Positions 1 to 7,754 are shown, numbered from the stretch's first letter. The stretch: DNA of 13,397 nucleotides from Verrucomicrobiota bacterium (GCA_016871655.1 VHCR01000016.1:1-13397), one strand, 5' to 3'. The notes: generated from the letters alone by a model not told the origin. Numbers and translations are program-made.

Positions 1-573
1 CTCGCCGGATTAGCTCTTTTGCTAGAACACCACCTCTCCACACCAATTTGGCATTTTTATCACTACCCGATCACTTATTGGCTCCTCTTAGGCGTCACGA
101 TGGGAACTGCTCTCTACGGCCTTCTGAAGACCGCTCCTACACGCAGCCTCGTCTGTCCCTGCATCTTGTTGCTTTATTTGTGCTATGCTCCTTTTCTCTG
201 GCCGTTTGATGGACCGCTTGGACAATTTGATCCAGCAGCACGCGAGACGGTTGCTGGAAAGCGCATCTGGGTTCCGATTAACTTCAACGCTCGCGAAGAA
301 TCGTACCGCTTCTTGCTCCCGGAAAGTTCGGCGCTGATCCCTTACGATTACAAGCCAAGCATCACGATTGAGGAGATGCAAAAAAAAGTTCCTCGCTTCA
401 TCGTCAGCCTTCCTCTGTCGAATCAAACAGGCGACAACCTCCAAAGCGCACGGTTACTGGGCCGCCGGCTCAATCTCATCGATCGCTTCAATGCACAAGA
501 AACGCAAGCGATCTTGATGGGGAACATTTCAAAATATCTTTTCCATCAAGATTTGTTAATTGAAAGAAATTAA
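1..573 (+). CDS. ArnT-like glycosyltransferase, C-terminal part (5' end outside window)
   Basis: The frame is open from base 1 to the TAA at 571-573, so this is the end of a longer membrane protein; the TTG at 19 is not the true start. Two hydrophobic helices are visible (around YWLLLGVTMGTALYGLL and LVCPCILLLYLCYAPFLWPF). A soluble tail of about 110 residues follows, with VAGKRIWVPINFNAREE, YRFLLP and a final LGRRLNLIDRF...ILMGNISKYLFHQDLLIE. This layout and tail resemble the C-terminus of GT-C (ArnT/PMT, family 39/83) transferases, which move a sugar from a polyprenyl-phosphate donor to lipid A or another envelope acceptor on the periplasmic side. The catalytic N-terminal part is not in the window, so substrate is unknown. 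It is followed 40 bp later by the first secreted paralogue on the same strand. Family assignment is from recalled similarity, not a search. Confidence 0.6.
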   Translation, partial: LAGLALLLEHHLSTPIWHFYHYPITYWLLLGVTMGTALYGLLKTAPTRSLVCPCILLLYLCYAPFLWPFDGPLGQFDPAARETVAGKRIWVPINFNAREESYRFLLPESSALIPYDYKPSITIEEMQKKVPRFIVSLPLSNQTGDNLQSARLLGRRLNLIDRFNAQETQAILMGNISKYLFHQDLLIERN

Positions 574-612
574 AAAGGTACTTATTTTTGATTGCTTTCC
601 TTTCCCCCTAAA

Positions 613-2478
613 ATGAAATTTCTTTTTTATTCCACACTAACACTTGCATGGACTACCTCTTCGCTTGTTGCAGGGCCGAAACCAGAGCCTAAAAAAGCAT
701 TTTGCTTATCGGACAGAGCTAACTCAAAAGATGGAAGCAGGGAATCTCCCAAAGAAAAAACAGCTGCCTTGAGACGTCAGTCCGATGCACTCCCCGCTAG
801 TGATGACTCGCCAGGTCAGGATCGCGATCCCAGTGCTAATACCAGCATAGGCGAACGTTCTCCCTCTGCTCTTGACCTTCGTTCCAATTTAGATCCAAAT
901 ACAAGCATGGACGCTGCTTCTACCTCCTTCGATCCGAGTACGGATTGTATCGCTGAATATTTTTCAGATCGTGATGAACAAAAGTCGCCCGCTCCCGGCA
1001 CAGACAGCGCTGGCCATGTAATCACATCCACGGAGCCTAAATCTCGTGAATCTACATCAGCTATAAAACAAGCTGCGGCCAGACTTGCTAAAGCTCAAGG
1101 CAAACTTCAATCCAATAGCACGCTCATTGCTAACCTCGCTGAAATTGCTAATGTTACTCAGCAAAATCGCAACTTACGATTTCTAACATCTTTTATATCA
1201 CAGACTGTTTCTAAGTTTTTTACTCCAAAAATTAAAAAGTCTGTTCAAGAGGTTGAAGCTGCCTTAGCAACTTTAGAAAAAGCAAAGGCAGAGGCTCCAC
1301 TAACAAGGCTTCTTTCACCTCATGATCAAGTAACACCCTCTCAAACTAAAATTGCTATTTTTGGTGATCCAGAGCAGTGGCAGGCTGGCAAACAAGAAAT
1401 CATCTCTCTTATTAATTCTGTGTTATTTGGAGCAACACGTTGTCAAGAGATAGAAATTGGGGAACAAGCTGATCTTGTAAACAGGCTGGCTAATACACCA
1501 GCTAATCCTTTTACAGAGTTACAACGAGATCTAACAAGAAACACCTTTGAACTCTCTGATGAAGAAGGGAAGACGACATCTTTTCCTGTTGTTGCCGACC
1601 CTAGACATGAGATCTCACAAAAAAGACTAGATACCATTCTTGAGTTTATTGGAGAAAATAAATCTCTGCAATTAGCCATCACTAACTTGATGTATCAAAA
1701 AGGGGCTTCTATCCTTGAAATCTTACAGTTTGATTTATCTGGAGAAGAAAATGGAACTAGTGAAAATTCTTGGAAATTAAATCCGACAGGTCCTCTCCAA
1801 ATGCAGTTAATGAATGCTGAAAAAAACCCAAAAACAGAACATCCCTCTTATCATCTCGAAAAAAATATTATTGATGGAAAAACAACTTTTAAATTAACAA
1901 TAAAAGTTACACGTAATAACAAACTGCACACTCTTAACATTGATCATGTCGTAGCTAGTTTTTTAACTTTTGAATTTTCAGCAAATGATTCTTTTGATGA
2001 AGCTCGCCCAATTTCTCAAGACAATCTCCCTGTTACCTTACGCTGTCTTGATGGAGGAATAGTGCGAACCTTTGATGATAAGAGAACAGAAGCAGAATTA
2101 AATCTTCAGCAAGCAAAATACAATCTCGCTCTCGCTCAAGAGAATAATGAAACTCCTCCTGACCTAATAGCTCATGCACAAGCTGAATATAATCTAGCCG
2201 TTTGCAAAAGGAAACTAGAGGCGTTGGGAAAGCCTCACCAAATTGAGACTGAATATCAAAACAGAATCCAATTTCTTGCAAGCAGAGCTGCTACTCGTCC
2301 CGGTTCTATCATGAGTCAAGATCGAAATGCTGCAGAGGCAAAGTTACAAGCATTGAGAAAAGCTCAGCAAGATGTTGCGAAGGCTCAGCAAGAGGTGACT
2401 GATTCTGAAAGAAGGCTCCGTGGATTACCTGATGATGAGACTGATTCACAGCCGGGATTCGAGGATGATGAGGGCTAG
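613..2478 (+). CDS. Exported coiled-coil protein, one copy of a novel repeat domain (paralogue 1)
   Basis: Not a family I recognise. I chose ATG 613 (621 aa) over an upstream in-frame TTG at 592 because it begins a clean signal peptide, MKFLFYSTLTLAWTTSSLVA, with likely cleavage before GP. In order: a low-complexity Ser/Asp/Pro-rich stretch (about residues 25-145), a first coiled coil (about 150-230) containing FFTPKIKKSVQEVEAAL, a globular domain (about 240-482) with LQLAITNLMYQ, YHLEK and a closing NLPVTLRCLDGG, a second Gln/Ala-rich coiled coil (about 490-600) and an acidic tail ending FEDDEG. The order and motifs recur in the next gene, so the two are tandem paralogues. No Shine-Dalgarno motif precedes the ATG; the leader is pyrimidine-rich. 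Location should be periplasm, surface or outside the cell. An adhesin, a scaffold or a secreted host-interaction factor are all possible; nothing in the sequence decides. Confidence 0.85.
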   Translation: MKFLFYSTLTLAWTTSSLVAGPKPEPKKAFCLSDRANSKDGSRESPKEKTAALRRQSDALPASDDSPGQDRDPSANTSIGERSPSALDLRSNLDPNTSMDAASTSFDPSTDCIAEYFSDRDEQKSPAPGTDSAGHVITSTEPKSRESTSAIKQAAARLAKAQGKLQSNSTLIANLAEIANVTQQNRNLRFLTSFISQTVSKFFTPKIKKSVQEVEAALATLEKAKAEAPLTRLLSPHDQVTPSQTKIAIFGDPEQWQAGKQEIISLINSVLFGATRCQEIEIGEQADLVNRLANTPANPFTELQRDLTRNTFELSDEEGKTTSFPVVADPRHEISQKRLDTILEFIGENKSLQLAITNLMYQKGASILEILQFDLSGEENGTSENSWKLNPTGPLQMQLMNAEKNPKTEHPSYHLEKNIIDGKTTFKLTIKVTRNNKLHTLNIDHVVASFLTFEFSANDSFDEARPISQDNLPVTLRCLDGGIVRTFDDKRTEAELNLQQAKYNLALAQENNETPPDLIAHAQAEYNLAVCKRKLEALGKPHQIETEYQNRIQFLASRAATRPGSIMSQDRNAAEAKLQALRKAQQDVAKAQQEVTDSERRLRGLPDDETDSQPGFEDDEG

Positions 2479-2562
2479 GGCGTGCCATCAATTAAACACT
2501 ATCAAAACCTCATCAATAAAAGAATAATGTTACTATTGTTACCCCAGCAGCGCTTGCACACT

Positions 2563-2628
2563 AACTGTCATTCCCGCGAACGCGGGAACCCTGTCGTCTT
2601 TCTCTCCGCGTTCGCGGGAATGACAGTT
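2563..2628. repeat. Perfect 23-bp inverted repeat with CATTCCCGCG palindromes (dRS3-like)
   Basis: Arm 2563-2585 (AACTGTCATTCCCGCG...) is the exact reverse complement of arm 2606-2628, separated by 20 bp. Each arm is itself nearly palindromic: ATTCCCGCGAACGCGGGAA on the left and its mirror on the right. The core ATTCCC-N8-GGGAA fits the small dRS3-type repeat known from Neisseria and similar ATTCCCGCG repeats of other proteobacteria. No T-run follows the stem, so a classical intrinsic terminator is unlikely, but the RNA hairpin would be very stable and could separate expression of the two paralogues. Confidence 0.8.
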
Positions 2629-2742
2629 TGGGATGTAGCGACGCTCACTTTGAAAATCCACCATTGTTTTTTTCTGTGCTAAAACAGAGAATGATTAATT
2701 GATAATAGTCCCTAGAAACAAAGGATTCAAAAAAAACTCTTT

Positions 2743-2768
2743 TTTGTGTTCTTTGCAGTTAATTTTTC
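2743..2768 (+). repeat. Solo copy of the TTTGTGTTCTTTG repeat in the leader of paralogue 2
   Basis: TTTGTGTTCTTTG followed by CAGTTAATTTTT closely matches the right end of the larger repeat at 6033-6060 (TTTGTGTTCTTTG then TGGTGAATTCTTTTTT). It sits within the 45 bp before the start of paralogue 2. No matching inverted partner is visible nearby. Confidence 0.5.
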
Positions 2769-2784
2769 CTCCCTCCCTCCAAAA

Positions 2785-5343
2785 ATGAAATTCCTTTTTT
2801 CCTATGTTCTGCTCATTTTGTTGACGCCCTCTCTGCTTGTTGCAGGGCCGATGTGGGAGGAGCAACCTAATCCAGCGGCTACCCCAAAAGAAACCATAGA
2901 ACAAAATAGAAACCAATATGACCCTCTTTCTGACAACAGCTCATCTGCTGATAATTCATCGAATTTAAGACGTGAGTCTACATTGCCAGGAATTGCTGAA
3001 ACAGAAACATCTCACCGGAATAGAACCATGGAAAATGTTGCTTTCTCATCATCTTCTTCGTTAGATTTGATCGGCCGAAATAATGAGAACGCTGAATTAA
3101 AAGATTCTCCTAGAACACCCGTTTCAAAAGAATCTTCTGTTATTCAAGAAACTCCAATTTCTGATTACAAATTGCGAGAAGACGCTCGGGACAATGCCAT
3201 CACTGATTACAACGAAGCGCGCAAGGAGTTTGAAACAAGTCAGACGAGCCATCTAAGAGCAGTCAGCACAGCGCTCAACAAAGAAAAAACCTTGATCAAG
3301 CGGCTGACCAACCCATTACAAAGTCATCCACTGAGCGCTTGTTTTTTTTCTCCAAAAATTTCTCGCTCTCAACAAGCAGTAGCCGCAGCAGCGGATCAAC
3401 TCGCTGCTAATTATAATCAACTTCACGCTGCTGTTACTCAATTAGGCTATCACGACCCTAACGATCTTTGCAATCAGGCCGATTATTCGGAGAAAACTGT
3501 TTCCTTGGGAGAGGAGAATTATCCCGAGCAAGGAGTTTTTACCTTAGGACAAGAAACTCGAGATCAACTAAAGGCGGTTCATCAAAATCACTTCCTCGAA
3601 CTACTTCAAACGGAACCAAACTCAGAAAAGGAAAGAACCATGTTTGCTGAAATGTCACGTGATCTTCCTAGAGCGACCTTCATCCTTAAAACAGCTCCAT
3701 CTGAAAATAGTCGAATTCAACCTGCTCACGAAAAACTTCTTTTTGATCATCAAGAACTCGAATCACAACTTCGATTACAACCTTCATTATCAACAGCGGG
3801 AGGAGCCTCAAAAGCCTCAGCAGCAAAAATAGTCGAGGAAGAAGAAACGAACGAATCAACTGTTAGAGAAAATATAACTCGGGAACTTCAAGCTAAAGGG
3901 ATTAGCCAATTTAAAGAATTCACCGGCGACCGAGCTTTTCAACTTGCTATTGGATCGTTGATGTATCAAGCCGGAAACTTTGATCTAGAATCGATGAAAT
4001 ATGGAGTCTCTCGTGATGCGGATAATGACCTTGCTCCTTTTTTCACAGAGGGACTGCAAAGCGTTCGGCAGTTACAAGATGTTTCTAAAATTCGTGTTGG
4101 AACTAAGCCCAAAGAACAAATTTTCTACTCTTTAGAAAAATCACCTGATGTTGCTGATGAATTTCAATTAACACTTTTTAACTCCATTGAAACGGAAAGG
4201 ATTCATTCAATAACTCAACAAGAATTCACCCTTCATACCGCAGATGTTTTAATTTACACCTTTCAGAGAAATCCTTTGTTTAATTCTAATGCTCCACTTT
4301 CATTAGACAACTCTCCCATTATCATCACCTGCACAGGAGGGCAGCTCTTGCATCAGTTGACTCCTCTTGAAGGCGTACGGCCTCCGCCACCTGATACCAT
4401 CAGTCTCAGCGCATGGGAGAGCTTAACACGAGAGCAACAAGAAAACGTAATAACCTATCAAGCAGCTGAGAGCAGTTATGTTGCTGCAAAAGAAAATTGG
4501 GCTTCGAGACTAAATTACTTAGCAGTCCATCCCAATTTTGGCTCTTTGATTTCGCTAGAAAAAGCCGCAGCTGAACAGCGATTGCAATCCTTACGTCGCA
4601 GGGTTCAAGAAGTCGCAAGTCCTGTGGTCGACGAACCTGCAACCGCCCCCTTCCTAGAACGCAACGTCATTACCCCCCAGGGAAAAACGTTCGATCTTCC
4701 GTTATTGGATAATGAGTCTGAAAAAATAGCACTTCCTGAACAGCTCTCTTTTTTAGGCGGCAGAGAACTCCAGCGCACCACGACCGATCAACTCAAAAGT
4801 GCATTGACGACATCCTTCAATAGCAGCGCAGATGATACGGCTTTAACTGCTGCCGCAAAAAAAATTCGCATCAACACTGAAAGAGTATTTCCTGCGTTGC
4901 TTGCTAACAGCTCAGATGAAGAAGCTCGGCAGCGACTGATTGATTTTACTGAAAACAATAAGGTCGCTAAATCCGTCGCCTTGTTGGTTCAAGATCCCGC
5001 CGCCAGCCTGGCTCCACAGCTACTCCAGGAGCCACTCTTGGGAGATGCCCTTCGTCATCTTTCTGATGCAAAAGCAACTTCAACTTTTTTCTTAGAAAAA
5101 AAATTGCATGCCTCCAGCGAAGACCCACTTTTTATTTTAAAGGCTGATTACCATTTGCCACTCACCATCGCACTAAAGGAGGATGAAGGAAACATCTCAC
5201 GCACACTCGACATTCATTTTGTTTATGCTTTGAAAGTCAATCCTCATTGGGATTATTCAGAACTCACCTCTCTCAGCAACCTTCCCGTTGAAGCAAGGTG
5301 TGTTGGAATTCACATCGATCAAGAAGTTGAACATGGTTTTTGA
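2785..5343 (+). CDS. Exported coiled-coil protein, two copies of the same domain (paralogue 2)
   Basis: Unrecognised family, paralogous to the preceding gene. ATG 2785 (852 aa) is preferred to the in-frame TTG at 2746 because it starts a signal peptide, MKFLFSYVLLILLTPSLLVA followed by GP, matching paralogue 1. Then come a Ser/Asn-rich stretch (about 25-125), a coiled coil (about 128-220) with FFSPKISRSQQAVAAAA, domain copy A (about 250-520: FQLAIGSLMYQ, FYSLEK, LSLDNSPIIITCTGG), a second coiled coil (about 540-615: AAAEQRLQSLRRRVQEVAS, like AAEAKLQALRKAQQDVAKA in paralogue 1), and domain copy B (about 625-842: FFLEK, LSNLPVEARCVG). It is thus paralogue 1 plus one extra domain. There is no catalytic signature that I can see. 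The last 25 bp overlap a convergent membrane-protein gene. No Shine-Dalgarno; the leader contains CCTCCCTCCCTCC. Confidence 0.85.
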   Translation: MKFLFSYVLLILLTPSLLVAGPMWEEQPNPAATPKETIEQNRNQYDPLSDNSSSADNSSNLRRESTLPGIAETETSHRNRTMENVAFSSSSSLDLIGRNNENAELKDSPRTPVSKESSVIQETPISDYKLREDARDNAITDYNEARKEFETSQTSHLRAVSTALNKEKTLIKRLTNPLQSHPLSACFFSPKISRSQQAVAAAADQLAANYNQLHAAVTQLGYHDPNDLCNQADYSEKTVSLGEENYPEQGVFTLGQETRDQLKAVHQNHFLELLQTEPNSEKERTMFAEMSRDLPRATFILKTAPSENSRIQPAHEKLLFDHQELESQLRLQPSLSTAGGASKASAAKIVEEEETNESTVRENITRELQAKGISQFKEFTGDRAFQLAIGSLMYQAGNFDLESMKYGVSRDADNDLAPFFTEGLQSVRQLQDVSKIRVGTKPKEQIFYSLEKSPDVADEFQLTLFNSIETERIHSITQQEFTLHTADVLIYTFQRNPLFNSNAPLSLDNSPIIITCTGGQLLHQLTPLEGVRPPPPDTISLSAWESLTREQQENVITYQAAESSYVAAKENWASRLNYLAVHPNFGSLISLEKAAAEQRLQSLRRRVQEVASPVVDEPATAPFLERNVITPQGKTFDLPLLDNESEKIALPEQLSFLGGRELQRTTTDQLKSALTTSFNSSADDTALTAAAKKIRINTERVFPALLANSSDEEARQRLIDFTENNKVAKSVALLVQDPAASLAPQLLQEPLLGDALRHLSDAKATSTFFLEKKLHASSEDPLFILKADYHLPLTIALKEDEGNISRTLDIHFVYALKVNPHWDYSELTSLSNLPVEARCVGIHIDQEVEHGF

Positions 5344-5735
5344 AACAGCATGCGCACGATCATGACAAAAGCCATCACTCCATAAATCGGATCGATCAAG
5401 TAATCCCAAAAATTCGTAGAAGCCTTCGCGTGCACTGCAAAGGCGAGGAGCGCGAGTAGAAGCAGTACGCCAAATTTATTTTTTCTCCACAAAAGAAAAA
5501 TGGTGGCGAGAGCAATAGTGATCAAAAGCATTACAAACGCCACACCCTTCTGAGAAGTCCATCCCCAGGTGTAGGTGTCGATGTGAGTTAATCCCAGCGC
5601 AGAGGGATACAACACCAAACTCGCAACCGCTCCAAAAATCCAAGCAGCCGCCCAATCGCGGGTAGAAAAAATTTTCCGATGAAAAATTTTTTGAGCGAGA
5701 AAAATAATTGCTAACGCAAAAAATGAAACACTCAT
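5319..5735 (-). CDS. Small multi-spanning inner-membrane protein, unknown function
   Basis: 138 aa, starting at ATG 5735. About five hydrophobic segments are visible: residues 3-15, 27-50 (AAAWIFGAVASLVLYPSALG), 62-83 (GVAFVMLLITIALATIFLLW), 86-101 and 112-130. The loop FWDYLIDPIYG before the last helix resembles a conserved loop I recall from small unnamed membrane proteins of proteobacteria; this is memory, not a search. No enzyme motif is seen. The gene is convergent with paralogue 2 and overlaps its last 25 bp. Its leader contains tandem GTAACCT-type heptamers (reverse complement of 5742-5769) about 6 bp before the ATG, and no Shine-Dalgarno. An alternative reading frame nearby (5476-5793) is a shadow. 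Confidence 0.65.
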   Translation of the reverse strand: MSVSFFALAIIFLAQKIFHRKIFSTRDWAAAWIFGAVASLVLYPSALGLTHIDTYTWGWTSQKGVAFVMLLITIALATIFLLWRKNKFGVLLLLALLAFAVHAKASTNFWDYLIDPIYGVMAFVMIVRMLFQKPCSTS

Positions 5736-5741
5736 GAAAGT

Positions 5742-5769
5742 AGGTTACAGGTTGCAGGTTACAGGCTAA
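5742..5769. repeat. Four tandem heptamers (AGGTTAC-type)
   Basis: Units AGGTTAC, AGGTTGC, AGGTTAC and AGGCTAA lie head to tail. They end 6 bp upstream of the membrane-protein ATG (5735, minus strand), so they form its leader. Unit number may vary between strains. Confidence 0.7.
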
Positions 5770-6059
5770 AAGAATTAACCACAAAGAACACATAGATTAC
5801 ACAAAGAACACAAAAGAATGCAACTCGCTCGCTCCCGCGAGGCTCGCCCCTGCGGGGCTGCCTTCGGCAGTCGATCCGGCGGCTGCCACGCCGCACGTAT
5901 GTTTTTATAAAAAAATTCTAAGTGTTAAAAGCAAGCATCCTATTTTTCAAATCGTCTACATTTGCAATCCTGCAGTCATAAAATTTTTTATAAAAATTTT
6001 ATTTTGTGCTCTTTGTCTGCCGCGCAAGCGGCTTTGTGTTCTTTGTGGTGAATTCTTTT
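5768..6059. repeat. MITE-like element with 25-bp inverted ends and internal hairpins
   Basis: The outer arms 5768-5792 and 6035-6059 are inverted copies matching at 24 of 25 positions (AAAAGAATT, A or C, ACCACAAAGAACACA). A second, weaker pair lies just inside (5801-5816 with 6001-6016, 14 of 16). An inner A+T pair (5902-5917 with 5982-5996) could fold too. Between them, 5821-5898 is a G+C-rich island of successive small hairpins such as CCCCTGCGGGG, CTGCCTTCGGCAG and GCGGC...GCCGC. The right arm also contains GCCGC-GCAA-GCGGC, a GNRA-type loop, at 6019-6032. No transposase is encoded. This fills the gap between the membrane protein and the porin pseudogene. Confidence 0.6.
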
Positions 6060-6572
6060 TTCTAGAATATCACCCCTATTTGAAAACCTAGTACCAGCGA
6101 ATTCGGAATCTTCCCAATCCCAGCAGGATTGATAATCCACATTGCGTCTGGTTGGATGTAGCTATATTTCGTCATGTTGATTCGATAGCCAGCCTCCCAA
6201 AGCAATTCGTAGGTGGGGCTAATCGCTCCACCTGGATAAGGCACCTTCGCCTGGCTTGGCCCCAAGTCTCCATAGGCACATCCGACAATGGTAAAGTCAT
6301 TTCGTCTTCCTGGAATTAACCCCGTATAGACAAGACCTCCATTGATTTAAAGTGGAATGAGCGCGATATTATCCTGCGGGGCCAACGTCAACACCGACCA
6401 CCCGACAAGCCCTTCGTTACCGTCACGATTAGGCCGATAGAGGGTTTGATCTCCATGCCAATAAAAAGCATATGCACCTGGAACTTTTGTTTTACGCCGA
6501 TTCAAAAGTGAAGTGCAACACTCTGCTCTACGAGGCTAGAAGTATGGAATGCACAAAGGTGTGTTAATTTTG

Positions 6573-7748
6573 TTACGTTGGAGTTGAGGGTAGGAGCTTG
6601 AAAGGTGGCAGGCAAGCAAGAATGGAGTGGCACGTTGCGAAGGCAAGGATGAAGGCATTGACGCAAGGTTGGAGGTGCCGAGGAGCGTAGCGACGAAGGC
6701 GCCAAGAACCTGGAGTCAATCCCTTCATCCTTAGGGTGCGCCCATTACTCCTACCAGTGCAGGCCTTCAAGGCACATGGAGGGTGTTGATACATTTTTTT
6801 TCCAAAAAAGACTTCGTATGGTGTCTTGCCTCCAAGAATTTTTCTTGGTCGATGATTCAAACTGTGTTGGACCTGCTCGATAAACTCATCGGGAATTTCA
6901 CGAATGCTCATAGACTTCGGTATAAACTGGCGCACAAGTCCATTGGTATGCTCGTTGAGTCCTCGTTCCCAAGAATGATACGGCTTGGCAAAGTAGCAAC
7001 AGGCATTTAGAACAATGCTGATTTCTTTGTGCCTTGCAAACTCTTTGCCGTTGTCAAAAGTAATTGTCTCAACCTTGTGAGGTAGGTCTTTCATTTTTTC
7101 TATCGTCGCTGCTACGACCCATCCAGCTTCTTTGCGTTCTATTTTTTTGAGCAATGTGAATTTTGAATTTCGATCAACATAGGAAACTATCGCTCCTTGA
7201 TGTTTCGCTCCAATGATGGTATCTCCTTCCCAGTCTCCAATGCGCGACTTGCTTTCAACAATTTGTGGACGCTCTGAAATATCCACTCGTCCTGAAATGC
7301 AGCCTCTACCTGCCTTTCCAGATGATCTCTTGTTGTAGCCCTTGCCATGATGTCGAAGATGTTTGTAAAGAATTCCTCCTGCTCTTTTATCAGCCCATAC
7401 CATCTTGTAAATCGTTTCATGACTAATGAAGACTCCTTTTATCTTGAGACGATCAACAATCTGTTGCCGACTCCACTTTGCCAGCATCATTTCTTTAATT
7501 TCTGCCACTAAATCAGCTTTCATCCTGCAGCGATTTTGGCTCACTCTTAATCGCCTCTCTCTTGCTTTTCTATCAGCTTGATTTATCCGATAGCCTCTAT
7601 TGCCTCTATTGCGCTTTATTTCTCGACTGATTGTTGATGGACAACAGCCACGTTGCTTGGCCATTTTCCTCATCGACCATCCACTTGCCTTCCATGCGTA
7701 AATCTGACATCGTTGATCTCTGGTTACATGATGATAGCCACTGGCCAT
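6573..7748 (-). CDS. IS30-family DDE transposase with unusual C-terminal extension
   Basis: 391 aa. The N-terminal helix-turn-helix region (about residues 7-45: HVTRDQRCQIYAWKASG, STISREIKRN) is the IS30 DNA-binding signature. The DDE core has D176 (WEGDTIIG), D232 (TITFDNGKEF) and E266 (ERGLNEHTNGLVRQF), followed by LNHRPRKILGGKTPYEVFF, so the catalytic residues are all present. Family members usually stop some 10-20 residues after PYEVFF (about 320-330 aa in all). Here the frame continues about 60 residues through a Cys/Arg/Pro-rich tail (TGRSNGRTLRMKGLTPGSW...LPSTPT) that looks like translated repeat DNA rather than a domain, so the original stop may be lost. The start at 7748 is supported by GGAGGAG (7761-7755) 6 bp upstream, the only strong Shine-Dalgarno I see in the window. 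It encodes movement of the element that interrupts oprB. Confidence 0.92.
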   Translation of the reverse strand: MASGYHHVTRDQRCQIYAWKASGWSMRKMAKQRGCCPSTISREIKRNRGNRGYRINQADRKARERRLRVSQNRCRMKADLVAEIKEMMLAKWSRQQIVDRLKIKGVFISHETIYKMVWADKRAGGILYKHLRHHGKGYNKRSSGKAGRGCISGRVDISERPQIVESKSRIGDWEGDTIIGAKHQGAIVSYVDRNSKFTLLKKIERKEAGWVVAATIEKMKDLPHKVETITFDNGKEFARHKEISIVLNACCYFAKPYHSWERGLNEHTNGLVRQFIPKSMSIREIPDEFIEQVQHSLNHRPRKILGGKTPYEVFFGKKMYQHPPCALKACTGRSNGRTLRMKGLTPGSWRLRRYAPRHLQPCVNAFILAFATCHSILACLPPFKLLPSTPT

Positions 7749-7754
7749 GATAAT

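Larger units (their letters stand above)
2479..2784. other. Intergenic region between the two secreted paralogues
   Basis: About 305 bp without a convincing gene. It holds the CATTCCCGCG-type inverted repeat (2563-2628), a solo copy of a GTGTTCTTTG repeat (2743-2768) and the pyrimidine-rich leader of paralogue 2. A short plus-strand open frame over 2482-2682 is only the reading of the palindrome and is not annotated. I see no clear sigma-70 promoter, although an A+T-rich stretch around 2695-2740 could contain one. Confidence 0.6.

Noticed and set aside
88..444. 118-residue open frame on the minus strand
   Set aside because: Antisense to the glycosyltransferase C-terminus, with no start signal or recognisable domain.
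2563..2628. Intrinsic terminator at the paired repeat
   Set aside because: The stem is strong but no T-run follows on either strand, so it is annotated as a repeat only.
2482..2682. Short open frame after paralogue 1
   Set aside because: Its sequence is mostly the reading of the CATTCCCGCG palindrome and it lacks any start signal.
5768..6059. CRISPR array or non-coding RNA gene in the repeat-rich intergenic region
   Set aside because: Repeats are inverted and few, with no regular spacers and no cas genes. The hairpins match no RNA family I recognise.
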